Assembly: GCF_000725805.1 (NCBI RefSeq)
Contig: NZ_JOFT01000013.1
Location: 1-64,000, forward strand
Origin: Streptomyces xanthophaeus
Lineage (GTDB): Bacteria > Actinomycetota > Actinomycetes > Streptomycetales > Streptomycetaceae
DNA: 64,000 nucleotides
Direction of reading: 5' to 3'
The translations under genes and the position numbers were made by a program. Of this stretch, positions 1 through 10,883 are shown one piece after another (positions within the stretch are counted from its first letter, which is position 1; each line of letters opens with the position of its first letter). The notes under the pieces were generated by a model. That model was not told where the DNA came from, did no database searches, and saw only the letters and a list, made by a program, of their open reading frames with translations.

Positions 1-98
1 TTCGAGTGCAGGCTCTGGTCGATCAGCGAATGAGCCGGTTTGTACAGGATGGTGTCGAGCAGCATGGGTGTTCCCGAGTACGCGAGCCATCGGCACAT
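1..98 (-). CDS. Class II glutamine amidotransferase, N-terminal part (runs off window)
   Basis: The minus strand opens with ATG at 98 behind a GGAGG site 8 bases upstream and translates as MCRWLAYSGTPMLLDTIL and on to the window edge, 32 complete codons. Cysteine directly after the initiator Met, followed by RWLAYSG, is the signature of class II (N-terminal nucleophile) glutamine amidotransferases of the EgtC/YafJ type, in which Cys2 becomes the catalytic residue. Only the start is visible, so the acceptor reaction is unknown. EgtC proteins act in ergothioneine synthesis, but most Streptomyces paralogues of this type are unassigned. A glutamate-cysteine-ligase-like gene lies 3.4 kb away, too far to prove a pathway link. 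Confidence 0.85.
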   Translation of the reverse strand, partial: MCRWLAYSGTPMLLDTILYKPAHSLIDQSLHS

Positions 99-162
99 GT
101 GCGATCACCTCCCTGCCATTCTCACGGGCCCTTCTGGTAACCGCCACGCAGGCGGCGGCGGG

Positions 163-1479
163 CTACCGGCCTGCCGGGCGCTCCGTCCTCGTGGTCTGGC
201 GGCCGCCGGCCGCCAGCAGTGCCAGTACGGCGAGCACGGCGAGGAGGATGAGGACCAGCAGCAGGACGGTGAGCACCGTGGGGTGGTTCCACAGGGCGAA
301 CACGAGGGCGATGACGAGCAGCACTCCGGTGGTGATCCAGCGCCGGTTGGCCTCCACCCACGTGCCGGCCCGCCCGGTGTGCACTCCGTGGGAGGCGCCC
401 CACCCGGCGGCGGAGTCCGCGGCGCGTTCCGCCGTGCCCCGTACCCCGCGCGGCAGCCGGCCGGCACCGGACAGGTAGGCGCCGAGGGCCACCACGATCC
501 CGAGGACGATCGCGGTGCGGATGCTGACCCTCAGGAACCGCACGAGCGTGTCGAAGACGGCCGCTGCGGCGGCGGGCGACTGGACCTGTTCCGGGAGGTG
601 GTCGAGGTAGTAACGGCGGGCGATGACCAGGCCGATGGCGAGGATCAGGCAGGCGGCGGCCGCGCACAGCATGGTGGTGACCAGCGCGCGGCGCCGGCGC
701 CGCGCGAGCAGCACCCCCGCCACCCCGAGGAGCACGGTGAGCACCGGCAGCCAGTTGCCGAGGACGTCGAGGAGGTGGACGGCGCTTCTGATCTTGGCCA
801 GTTTGTCGGACTGGAAGAGGACCATCTGCTTGTCGACCTCGGGGATCTTCTCCGCGGGGGCCAGCCCGGCCTTCACGAGGTCCTCCTTGACCCTCTCCAC
901 GGCTTCCCCGACGTCGAGTGTGACGGTGCCGCCCTCGACCCCCACCGCGCCACGGCCCTGGCCGGTCAGCGCGTGCACCACCGCGGAGTGCGCGGCACGG
1001 TTGGCGGTCGTCCAGACCTTCTCGAAGCGGTCGCTCTCCACGAAACGGGTCGCCACCTTGGACACCGCCGCGTCGGCGGCCGAGTCCAGCTGCGGGCCCA
1101 ACGCCTTGACCGCCGTGCCGACGCGGGGCGGCAGCCCCTGCGATTCGAGCCATTTCGCGAGGTCGGCCGTGACCTGGGCGCCGTCGACGCGGACATCGGC
1201 CGCGTCGGTGATGCGGCGTACGGAGGCCGCTTCGATCGCCGGGTCGGAGGCGAGGGGGGAGACGGTGGACACGTACCGGTCGGTGTCCAGCACGATGTCG
1301 TGCACCCAGACCGTGAGGAGCGAGAGGGGGACGAGGATGCAGGTGAGCGTGATCAGCACCGCCGAGACGGTGCTCTTCACGATCCGCCCACCACGCGATC
1401 CACCCGCCCGGACCGGTGCGGGCGCCCCGGCGGACGCACCGGCGGGCGGCTGTGCGGGCGGCTCGGGCGGGACACTCAT
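163..1479 (-). CDS. Multi-pass integral membrane protein of unknown function
   Basis: A 438-residue protein; the start MSVPPEPP is chosen because GGGAG lies just upstream, whereas the in-frame Met 17 codons earlier has no ribosome site. A Pro/Ala-rich cytoplasmic N-terminus is followed by one membrane segment (about 37-59), an extracytoplasmic region of about 170 residues with TDRYVSTVSPLASDPAI, then three or more membrane segments (about 230-415) separated by Arg-rich loops (LLARRRRRA). This layout is seen in a common actinobacterial membrane protein family with no assigned function; I infer no activity. It is transcribed toward the amidotransferase fragment, with a gap of about 65 bases between them. 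Confidence 0.8.
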   Translation of the reverse strand: MSVPPEPPAQPPAGASAGAPAPVRAGGSRGGRIVKSTVSAVLITLTCILVPLSLLTVWVHDIVLDTDRYVSTVSPLASDPAIEAASVRRITDAADVRVDGAQVTADLAKWLESQGLPPRVGTAVKALGPQLDSAADAAVSKVATRFVESDRFEKVWTTANRAAHSAVVHALTGQGRGAVGVEGGTVTLDVGEAVERVKEDLVKAGLAPAEKIPEVDKQMVLFQSDKLAKIRSAVHLLDVLGNWLPVLTVLLGVAGVLLARRRRRALVTTMLCAAAACLILAIGLVIARRYYLDHLPEQVQSPAAAAAVFDTLVRFLRVSIRTAIVLGIVVALGAYLSGAGRLPRGVRGTAERAADSAAGWGASHGVHTGRAGTWVEANRRWITTGVLLVIALVFALWNHPTVLTVLLLVLILLAVLAVLALLAAGGRQTTRTERPAGR

Positions 1480-1675
1480 AACGCTCCCTGGGGACGGCTG
1501 AGGCGAAAGTCCGGCTACCGGCCATTGCACACCTGGCTCCAGGGATCCGCGCGTTCTGTTGCGCCCACCGTGGCAAGGGCAAGCGCAGCGGGCTGCTGTC
1601 CTCCGGCGGCTCCACCGGTGGCTCGTTAGGCTGGCAGTGAGACCTCCGCACCACTCGTACGACTGGAGGCGTCGC

Positions 1676-2647
1676 GTGTCCCCTCACCTGCCGCCCAGCC
1701 CGACCCGAACGGCTGTCGTGGCCGTGTGCGTGGCCGCCCTGGCCGCTGCGCCGTCGGGCCCCGCGCTCGCGTTCACCGGTGGCAACCACGAGACGGTCAC
1801 ACGGGCGGCCCTGCCCTGGGAGCCGGCCACCCTGTCAGCGATGGCGGATGCCCGTGACGGGGCGGTCAACGCCGACGACCACGGCGGATACTTCCTCTCC
1901 GGTCCGCTCCACTGCGACAACGCCGACTACCTCGCGGCCCGCTACGGCCAGGACTATCCCCGCAGCCGGGACGAGGCCACCACCGAGCTCCTCGCCTGCA
2001 TCGGTACCTCCGTCGCCCGCTTCCGCAACGCGGTCCGGGCGGCCGACGGCCTCGTCGACGCCGACGGCAAGGTCAGGGCCGACCAGAGCGACCTGTCCTC
2101 CCCCTCCCCCTGTGTGTGGAACGAGGCGCCCACCCGCGCCAAGTGCGCGGTCCTGGAACAGCTCGGCCGGGGCTGGCACCCGATCCAGGACTTCTACTCG
2201 CACTCGAACTGGTCCGACCGGGCCGCGCCCGGTCCCGTCGGCCTCGACAACCCTCCCGGACTGGCACGTACCGATGTCGCACCCTTCTTCGACATCCGCC
2301 GCTACAGCGCCATGAAGGACGCCGACTGGACCCGGGACGCACGCACCCGGATACCCGTGGACCTCACCACCGGCTGCTATTCCGACATCGACTCCACCGG
2401 CGTGAAGTCCGCGGACTGCGCCGGCCGCGTCACCCACAACCGTGACCTGAACAAGGACACGGCCGCGTCCCGCCGCTCCAGAACCGGCGACAACTTCGCC
2501 CGCGCCACCTCCGGGGCCACCGCCGAGACCACCCGCCAGTGGAACGACTTCAAGGCCGAGCTGCGCGCGGCCTATCCGGACCATCGGCGCGGCGAGCAGA
2601 TGGCCTGCGCCCTGGTCCACGACGACCCGGCATCGAGTTGCCCCTGA
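1676..2647 (+). CDS. Secreted CinY-like protein, possible zinc-dependent phospholipase C/Het-C fold
   Basis: A 323-residue protein beginning at a GTG with GGAGG six bases upstream. The first 30 residues are a signal peptide (PTRTAVVAVCVAALAAAPSG, Ala-rich cleavage region before FTGGNHETVTR). The mature part has His and Asp residues in NHETVTR, WHPIQDFYSHSNW and scattered Cys that may form disulfides. The QDFYSHSNW block resembles the metal-binding helix of zinc-dependent phospholipase C and Het-C proteins, and the overall sequence resembles CinY, encoded beside cinnamycin genes. Secretion is well supported; the enzymatic role is inferred. It is transcribed alone, with no lantibiotic genes nearby. 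Confidence 0.7.
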   Translation: MSPHLPPSPTRTAVVAVCVAALAAAPSGPALAFTGGNHETVTRAALPWEPATLSAMADARDGAVNADDHGGYFLSGPLHCDNADYLAARYGQDYPRSRDEATTELLACIGTSVARFRNAVRAADGLVDADGKVRADQSDLSSPSPCVWNEAPTRAKCAVLEQLGRGWHPIQDFYSHSNWSDRAAPGPVGLDNPPGLARTDVAPFFDIRRYSAMKDADWTRDARTRIPVDLTTGCYSDIDSTGVKSADCAGRVTHNRDLNKDTAASRRSRTGDNFARATSGATAETTRQWNDFKAELRAAYPDHRRGEQMACALVHDDPASSCP

Positions 2648-2767
2648 ACGGCCGGGGCCGCGCCAGCTGTGACATACCGGCTTAAAATGGGCCTGACAGG
2701 TGGACAAGGCATGTCCGATGGCTTCGAAGGGCCCCGCAGGGCCGTTCGGCCGACCCCGGAGGCCCTG

Positions 2768-3385
2768 ATGGCCGTATCCCCCGACGCAGCACCGCACCGC
2801 AGGCAGAGCAGCGATCCCGAGGACGTCCTCAGACAGCTCGGAGGCTCCTGGCACTGGGCGCTCGGCATCGCACTCGCGACCCTGATCCCGGGCATCCTCG
2901 TACTCGTCTGGCCCGACGAGACGCTGCACATCCTGGCCGTGATCCTCGGTCTCCAGCTCCTGGTGGCCGGTGGCTTCCGGTTCGTCACGGCGTTCTCGCA
3001 CGGCGGCGACGGGGGCGGCAGCAGACTGGCCGGAATCCTGATCGCCATGCTGGCCTTCCTCGCCGGGGTGCTGGTCCTGCGGCATCCGATGCAGACGGTC
3101 GGCGCGCTGTCGCTGATCGTCGGAGTGTTCTGGCTGCTGACCGGGGTGCTCACGGCGTACGTGGCGATCGCCGACCGCACGCTCGTCCACCGCGGCCTGC
3201 TCTTCGCCCTCGGCGCCCTCGGCACCGTCGCCGGGATCGTCGTGCTCTGCTTCCCGGTGGACTCCGCGGTCGCCCTGACCCGGCTGCTGGGACTGTGGCT
3301 CGTCCTGCTCGGCGTGTTCGAAGTGGTGATGGCTTTCGCCCTGCGCTCCGCCACCCGCCGGATCACGCCCACGCCTCCTGGGTGA
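2768..3385 (+). CDS. HdeD family membrane protein (DUF308)
   Basis: A 205-residue protein; the ATG at 2768 follows GGAGG by five bases, better than an earlier in-frame ATG at 2711. After a hydrophilic N-terminus of about 45 residues there are six closely spaced hydrophobic segments in three pairs, with GILVLVWPDETL, LQLLVAGGFRFVTAF and LRHPMQTVGALSLIVGVFWLLTG, the DUF308 repeat pattern of HdeD proteins. HdeD is linked to acid tolerance in Escherichia coli, but actinobacterial members have no defined role. It is probably a single-gene unit; the ligase gene starts 51 bases downstream and could be read through. Confidence 0.85.
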   Translation: MAVSPDAAPHRRQSSDPEDVLRQLGGSWHWALGIALATLIPGILVLVWPDETLHILAVILGLQLLVAGGFRFVTAFSHGGDGGGSRLAGILIAMLAFLAGVLVLRHPMQTVGALSLIVGVFWLLTGVLTAYVAIADRTLVHRGLLFALGALGTVAGIVVLCFPVDSAVALTRLLGLWLVLLGVFEVVMAFALRSATRRITPTPPG

Positions 3386-3436
3386 GCGGCGGCCGTCGAC
3401 CGACTCGCGCCCCCTGAGTGAGGGTAGCCACACATC

Positions 3437-4531
3437 ATGATCACTTTTGGGGTCGAAGAGGAGTACCTGCTGGTCCACCCGGAGACGCTCCTCCCCACTC
3501 CGCTCGTGCAGGACGTGCGTGCCACGGCACGCCTGGCGCCGATCGCGGACGAGCGCGAGGTCCAGGACGAGCTGCTGCAGGCGCAGATCGAGGTCGCCAC
3601 CCCGGTGTGCACGGCCTTGGAGGAGGTGGGCGGACATCTCCTGCGGCTGCGTCACGCGGTCGCATCCGCCGCGCAGGAGAACGGCTGCCGCATCGCGGTC
3701 TCCGCCACCGCGCCGGTCAGGGGCGTGGCCCCCGTACCCGTCACCGGCACGCCCAGGTACCTGAAGATGGCGGGCGAGGCCCGCTTGCTGGTGGACGAAC
3801 AGCTGATCTGCGGGATGCACGTACACGTGGGCGTGCCGGACCGGGAGACCGGGGTGGCCGTCCTGAACCGGCTGCGCGTCTGGCTTCCGACACTGCTGGC
3901 CATGTCCGCGAACGGTCCCCTGTGGGACGGGCGGGACACCGGCTTCGCCAGCTGGCGCACGATCGTCTTCGGCCGCTGGCCCGTCAGCGGACCGCCCCCG
4001 TACTTCGCGGGAGCCGCGGACTACGAGGCGCGGGCCGACGGGCTGCTGGAATCAGGGGTGATCCCCGACCGGGGGCAGATGTACTGGCAGGCCCGGCTCT
4101 CCGAGCGGTACCCGACGGTCGAGGTGCGCTGCTGCGACGTGCAGTTGGAGGCGGACGACGCCGTCATGCTCGCCGGGGTCATCCGCGGGCTGGCCGCCAC
4201 CGCGATCGCCGAGGAGAAGGCGGGGGTCGCTCCGGCGCTGTGCCGGCCCGAGGTCCTGCAGGCCGCGACGTGGCACGCGGCCCGGCACGGGATGAGCGGC
4301 ACGCTGGTGGACCCGGCCGGACGGATGCGCAGCAGCGGGGACGTGCTGTGCATGCTGTTGCGGCACATCGCGCCCGCGCTGGAGGAGAACGGTGACTTCC
4401 GCGAGGTGAGCTCGCTCGTCCACCGGCTCCTCCAGCAGGGCACCGCGGCGGACCGTCAGCGCCGGGCGCTGGCCGAAGCCGGTCTGCCGGCCCTCTCGGC
4501 CCTGATCACGGCAGGATCCACCACCGCGTGA
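3437..4531 (+). CDS. YbdK-type carboxylate-amine ligase (glutamate-cysteine ligase 2 family)
   Basis: A 364-residue protein of the GCS2 family. It opens with the family hallmark [13 protein letters not shown], where FGVEEEY carries acidic metal/ATP ligands, and contains CGMHVHVGV and EVRCCDVQ further on; the length is usual for the family. E. coli YbdK has weak gamma-glutamylcysteine synthetase activity, and actinobacteria use related ATP-dependent ligases for varied carboxylate-amine couplings, so the substrate cannot be stated. The start ATG is near GAGTGAGGG about a dozen bases upstream. It converges on the CBM48-like gene with only a few bases between stops. Confidence 0.9.
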   Translation: MITFGVEEEYLLVHPETLLPTPLVQDVRATARLAPIADEREVQDELLQAQIEVATPVCTALEEVGGHLLRLRHAVASAAQENGCRIAVSATAPVRGVAPVPVTGTPRYLKMAGEARLLVDEQLICGMHVHVGVPDRETGVAVLNRLRVWLPTLLAMSANGPLWDGRDTGFASWRTIVFGRWPVSGPPPYFAGAADYEARADGLLESGVIPDRGQMYWQARLSERYPTVEVRCCDVQLEADDAVMLAGVIRGLAATAIAEEKAGVAPALCRPEVLQAATWHAARHGMSGTLVDPAGRMRSSGDVLCMLLRHIAPALEENGDFREVSSLVHRLLQQGTAADRQRRALAEAGLPALSALITAGSTTA

Positions 4532-4537
4532 GGTGCC

Positions 4538-4813
4538 TCAGGTGTGCAGGCGGCTGTTGTTACCGTCGTGGGCGTCCGCGGTCTCGTCGTCGAACCAGTA
4601 GTCGCCCGCGGCCAGGTAGCGGAAGGAGTGGACGCTCTTGCCCGGCAGGGCGACGGTGACGGCGCGCATCCCGTCGCGCCTCGGGGCCAGGGTATGGGTG
4701 CCCGGCTGCCAGTCGTTGAAGTCTCCGACGACGCTGACGGGGCCGGGCGGGGTGTCGGCGGGCAGGACGAAGGTGACCTCGGTGCGGTCCTTGCGCTGCT
4801 TGCGTTCGAGCAC
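4538..4813 (-). CDS. Small CBM48/early-set domain protein (glycogen-binding-like)
   Basis: A 91-residue protein beginning at GTG (VLERKQRKDRTEVTF) with AGGAG nine bases upstream. Nearly the whole chain is one immunoglobulin-like early-set domain: VSVVGDFNDWQPGTHTL, then RRDGMRAVTVALPG and FRYLAAGDYWFDDE. The GDFNDW and FRYL...YWF motifs are those of carbohydrate-binding module 48 in branching enzymes and AMPK beta subunits, so alpha-glucan binding is likely, without a catalytic domain. Small stand-alone proteins like this are common in Streptomyces. Longer upstream readings have no good ribosome site and low-complexity Arg/Pro sequence, so I reject them. Confidence 0.85.
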   Translation of the reverse strand: MLERKQRKDRTEVTFVLPADTPPGPVSVVGDFNDWQPGTHTLAPRRDGMRAVTVALPGKSVHSFRYLAAGDYWFDDETADAHDGNNSRLHT

Positions 4814-4973
4814 GGGGAAGGGCTCCTGACGGCAGGGCGGGTAGGTGTGCCCATGCTCGGCCTGCCGCCGCTGGTCGGCGGGGGACACGGCCGGGAGCCG
4901 CCGCGGCTTCACTCGCCCGGCGCTGCACCGGAGGGCGGGCCGGTCCTCCGACCGGCCCGGACCGCGGGCCCTC

Positions 4974-5438
4974 TCACTGCGGCGGGCGGTCCCCGGCGGC
5001 GGCTTCCTCCGCGTCGAGGGAGGCCAGGATGGCCTGCACGGGGATGCGTCCGCTCGCCACCATCTGGGCACCACTGCGGCGCAGGGCCCGGGCGAAGGGG
5101 GCGGCCCACCGGTTCTCGTACACCAGGATCGCGGCCGCGCTCCCGGGCTGGAGGGCGTTGCCGGCGTCGTCGAGGTCGTCCTGGTCGAGCAGTTCGGAGG
5201 ACACGCCGTCGAAGACGGTCAGGCCCAGTGCGTCCGCGTCGTCGCCGAGTGCGGTGAGCTCCAGGGCGGTCACGGTGCCGTCGGCGTCCTTCCGTACGAA
5301 CCGGAGGTCCAGGAGGCGGATGAGGCCCTTGTCCACCAGGTCGATCAGCAGGGGGAACGCCTCGCCCGTCATCCGGTTCCCGGGGAACTCGACGACCAGG
5401 TAGTCGACCGGGCCCATGTCTTCGATGTCGTCGCTCAT
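4974..5438 (-). CDS. DUF6325 family protein
   Basis: A 154-residue protein starting MSDDIEDMGPVDYLVVEF, with AAGGAG five bases before the ATG. The DMGPVDYLVVEFPGN opening, LIRLLDLRFVRKDADG, GSAAAILVYENRWAAPFA and GRIPVQAIL blocks are those of the DUF6325 (DUF1269-related) family, soluble proteins found widely in Streptomyces stress clusters, often beside a SHOCT-domain gene. No SHOCT partner is present here. No enzymatic motif is visible. Upstream in-frame sequence is low-complexity and is not counted as coding. Confidence 0.9.
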   Translation of the reverse strand: MSDDIEDMGPVDYLVVEFPGNRMTGEAFPLLIDLVDKGLIRLLDLRFVRKDADGTVTALELTALGDDADALGLTVFDGVSSELLDQDDLDDAGNALQPGSAAAILVYENRWAAPFARALRRSGAQMVASGRIPVQAILASLDAEEAAAGDRPPQ

Positions 5439-5942
5439 GAGCACTCCTTGCGTGGGGGCCGCGGGCCGGCGGTGTTCCTGCGGGAACGGGTTCCCGCAGG
5501 CGACGCAATCGTGCGGTGGCGGCGGACGCAGCTCTGTTCTCATTGCAGCATCCGCCGTACGGCCCCGCACCTTCGCGCCGGGCGGGCTGGATGCGCCTAC
5601 GAGAACTCCGACGGCGGAGCGGCCTGAGTTCGTGGAATCCACCGACATCGGCACTTGACCGGCGAACCTGCGGCAACGTAACTTCGAGCGCACCGACTCG
5701 TGGGCCACTGGAAGGAGGCGAAGCCGGATGTCGACCATCTCCGAACTGCTGCGCCTCGCTCACCAGATCGCGTGGGCCCCGGGCCGCGTAGCACACGGCT
5801 GCTGAACAGCCCCTTCCCGGCGTGCCCGATCGCGGCCCCGGAACCTCTCCACCTCTGTCACCACTCACGGCACATCTCTGCGTGCCGATCTGTCGCGCTC
5901 CGGGTCATCGAGCTGCGCCACTGAAAGAGAAAGCACCTTCAC
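5439..5942. other. Long intergenic region between DUF6325 gene and xdh operon
   Basis: About 500 bases separate these divergently transcribed genes, so it must hold both promoters. I see no convincing conserved gene. A 24-codon reading frame starts at 5729 (MSTISELLRLAHQIAW) behind AAGGAGG ten bases upstream and ends at 5803; it may be a short peptide, a remnant or chance. No clear -35/-10 pair, riboswitch or repeat was recognised. Confidence 0.5.
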
Positions 5943-5999
5943 ATGGCGACTAGGACAGTCATATCCACCGCCCGCCGGAACGAGGACCTGTCATGGTAG
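5943..5999 (+). CDS. Possible 18-residue leader peptide overlapping xdhA start
   Basis: An ATG at 5943 opens MATRTVISTARRNEDLSW and stops at TAG 5997-5999, so its last two codons and stop overlap the first codons of the xdhA-like gene (ATGGTAG arrangement). The purine-rich GAAAGAGAAAG upstream could serve as a weak ribosome site. Such an overlap would let ribosomes finishing the peptide restart on the operon. No attenuator helix was identified. It may be translated only incidentally. Confidence 0.4.
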   Translation: MATRTVISTARRNEDLSW

Positions 6000-7452
6000 C
6001 GGCGCGGATCACGGTCAACGGGAAAGAGACCCCGATCGCACCGGCCGCACCCCACACCACGGTGCTGGACTTCCTGCGCGAGCGCGGCCTCACCGGCACC
6101 AAGGAGGGCTGCGCGGAGGGCGAATGCGGCGCCTGTTCGGTGCTGGTGGCCCGGCCCGGGGTGAACAGCCCCACGGACTGGGTGGCGGTCAACGCCTGCC
6201 TGGTCCCGGCCGCCGCCCTCGACGGTCAGGAGGTCATCACCTCCGAAGGCCTCGCCACCCCCGGCGAAGCCGGTGCGCCCGCCGCGCTGCACCCCGTACA
6301 GGAGGAGATGGCCGTCCGCGGCGGCTCCCAATGCGGGTACTGCACACCGGGGTTCATCTGCAGCATGGCCTCCGAGTACTACCGGCCCGACCGCTGCGCC
6401 CACCCGGATCCGGCCGACGGCGCCGATCCCGAGCACGGTCCGAACGGCTTCGACCTGCACGCGCTGAGCGGAAACCTCTGCCGCTGCACCGGCTACCGCC
6501 CCATCCGCGATGCCGCGTTCGCCGTCGGTACGCCCGCCGAGGACGACCCCCTGGCCCGGCGTCGCGAGCAGTCACCGCCCGCACCGGCCGCCACCGCCTA
6601 CGCCCAGGGCGACAGCGAGTTCCTCCGGCCGGGCACGCTGGCCGATGCGCTGCGGCTCCTGCGCGAGCGCCCCGACGCGGTGGCCGTCGCCGGAAGCACC
6701 GACTGGGGCGTGGAGGTGAACATCCGTTCCCGCCGGGCGCCTTGCGTGGTCGCGGTCGACCGGCTGCCCGAACTGACGCAACTGCGCGTCGGATCCGACC
6801 GCGTCGAGATCGGGGCGGCGCTGACGCTCACGGAGATCGAACGCCGCCTCGACGGCAGCGTCCCGCTCCTGGCGCAGCTGTTCCCGCAGTTCGCCTCCCG
6901 CCTCGTCCGCAACAGTGCGACCCTCGGCGGGAACCTCGGTACCGGGTCCCCCATCGGCGACAGCCCGCCGGTGCTCCTCGCCCTGGAGGCCTCGCTGGTG
7001 CTCGCCGACGCCGACGGTGAGCGCGAGGTCCCCCTGGCCGACTACTTCACCGGCTACCGGCAGAGCGTGCGCCGTCCCGGCGAGCTGATCCGCGCGGTGC
7101 GCATCCCGCTGCCGCTGTCGCCGGTCACCGCCTTCCACAAGATCGCCAAACGGCGTTTCGACGACATCTCCAGCGTGGCGGTCGCCTTCGCCCTCGACAT
7201 CGAGGACGGGATCGTACGCAAGGCACGCATCGGTCTCGGCGGCGTGGCCGCCACCCCGATCCGCGCCCTCGCCACCGAGGCGGCCCTGGAGGGCAGGCCG
7301 TGGGAGGCCCAGACCGTCGAGGCCGCGGCCCTGGTGCTGCAGGCCCAGGGGACACCGATGGACGATCACCGCGCCAGCGCCGGCTACCGCTCCGCGATGC
7401 TCGGCCAGAGCCTGCTGAAGATGTACGCGCAGACCACCGAGGAGGTGTCGTC

Positions 7453-7456
<4 letters not shown>
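5993..7456 (+). CDS. xdhA: Molybdenum hydroxylase small subunit, 2Fe-2S plus FAD domains (xanthine dehydrogenase XdhA type)
   Basis: A 487-residue electron-transfer subunit of a xanthine dehydrogenase family enzyme. Residues 1-85 form a plant-type 2Fe-2S ferredoxin domain with Cys40, Cys45, Cys48 and Cys69 (GCAEGECGACS); residues 90-180 form the second 2Fe-2S domain with Cys114, Cys117, Cys163 and Cys165 (QCGYCTPG, NLCRCTGYRP). From about residue 200 comes the FAD domain with VAVAGSTDWG and SATLGGNLGTGSPIGD. The fused Fe-S/FAD arrangement is that of bacterial XdhA. The gene overlaps xdhB by four bases (ATGA), so synthesis is likely coupled. Purine oxidation is the probable role, but an aldehyde or other hydroxylase cannot be ruled out. 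A long divergent gap and a possible leader peptide precede it. Confidence 0.9.
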
Positions 7457-9844
<2,388 letters not shown>

Positions 9845-9852
<8 letters not shown>

Positions 9853-10720
9853 CATGAGCTGGGTGGCCGCGGTCGCGCGGTTGCGGGCACGCCGGGAACC
9901 CGGCGTGCTCGTGACCGTCGCGACCGTGCGCGGCCACGCGCCCCGCCGCGCCGGTGCCAAACTCGTCGTGGGCCGGACCGAGACGTGGGGTTCGATCGGC
10001 GGCGGCAACATCGAGGCCGTCGCCATCGACCGGGCGCGCGAGCTGAACGGCACGCCCGGTCCGGAGCCGGAGCTGATGGAATTCGCCCTCAACGACAAGG
10101 TCACCGGCCGGCACGGCGTGCAGTGCTGCGGTGGAGCCGTCACCGTGCTGCTCGAACCGCTGCCGGTGGTCGAAGCGGTGGCGGTCTTCGGCGTCGGGCA
10201 CGTCGGACTGGAACTGGCGCGCATCCTGGCCCGCCACCACCTCGACCTGCACCTGATCGACACCCGCCCCGACATGCTCACCGAGGAGCGGCTCTCCGTG
10301 CTCGCGGACGCGGTGGCGCAGGTCCACGTGCACCACAGCCTGCTGCTTCCGGAGGAGGTGCTCACCGAGCTGCCGCCCGGCACCCACGTCCTGGTCATGA
10401 CCCACGACCACGCCGAGGACGCCGCGCTCTGCGACGCCGCCCTGCGCACCCCCGGCCTCGGGTCGATCGGCTTGATCGGCTCGGCCGCCAAATGGGCACG
10501 CTTCCGGCAACGCCTGGCCACCGAGGGCGGCCACGACGCCGCCACGATCGACCGGATCAAGACCCCGATCGGGATCGCCGGGATCACCGGGAAGGAACCC
10601 GCCACGATCGCGGTGAGCGTCGCGGCGGACCTGCTGCGGACCTTCGAGGAGGCCCGCCACCGGGAGGTGCCGGACACGGTCGCCGCAGTGCCGCACGCTC
10701 CCGTCGCCGGTATCGCCTGA
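9845..10720 (+). CDS. xdhC: XdhC-type molybdenum cofactor sulfuration/insertion chaperone
   Basis: A 291-residue protein of the XdhC/CoxF family, which binds and delivers sulfurated molybdenum cofactor to xanthine dehydrogenase. The N-terminal domain has VTVATVRGHAPRRAGAKLVV, GSIGGGNIE and GVQCCGGAVTV, whose Cys pair is typical; the C-terminal Rossmann domain has VFGVGHVGLELARIL and GSIGLIGSAAKWARF. Two starts are possible, the ATG at 9845 overlapping xdhB or the one at 9854; neither has a clear ribosome site, which fits translational coupling. It completes the xdh operon. Confidence 0.9.
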
Positions 10721-10883
10721 GCGGCACCGCGCGCCTGCGGCGGCCGTCCTCCGCCCGGGCCGGGCTCGCGCGACACTGGTGGGTGAGGCCTGAAGCGGTA
10801 CCGGATGGCGCAACGCCTCTGGCTCCCGTTCCGGACATGGACCAGCATGAGGACAGCGGGACCGGCGGACGAGATGGGCACGC

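Noticed and set aside
40..1629. Long plus-strand open frame opposite the first membrane protein
   Set aside because: Its product is Arg/Gly/Asp-rich low complexity with no domain, the antisense shadow of a GC-rich gene.
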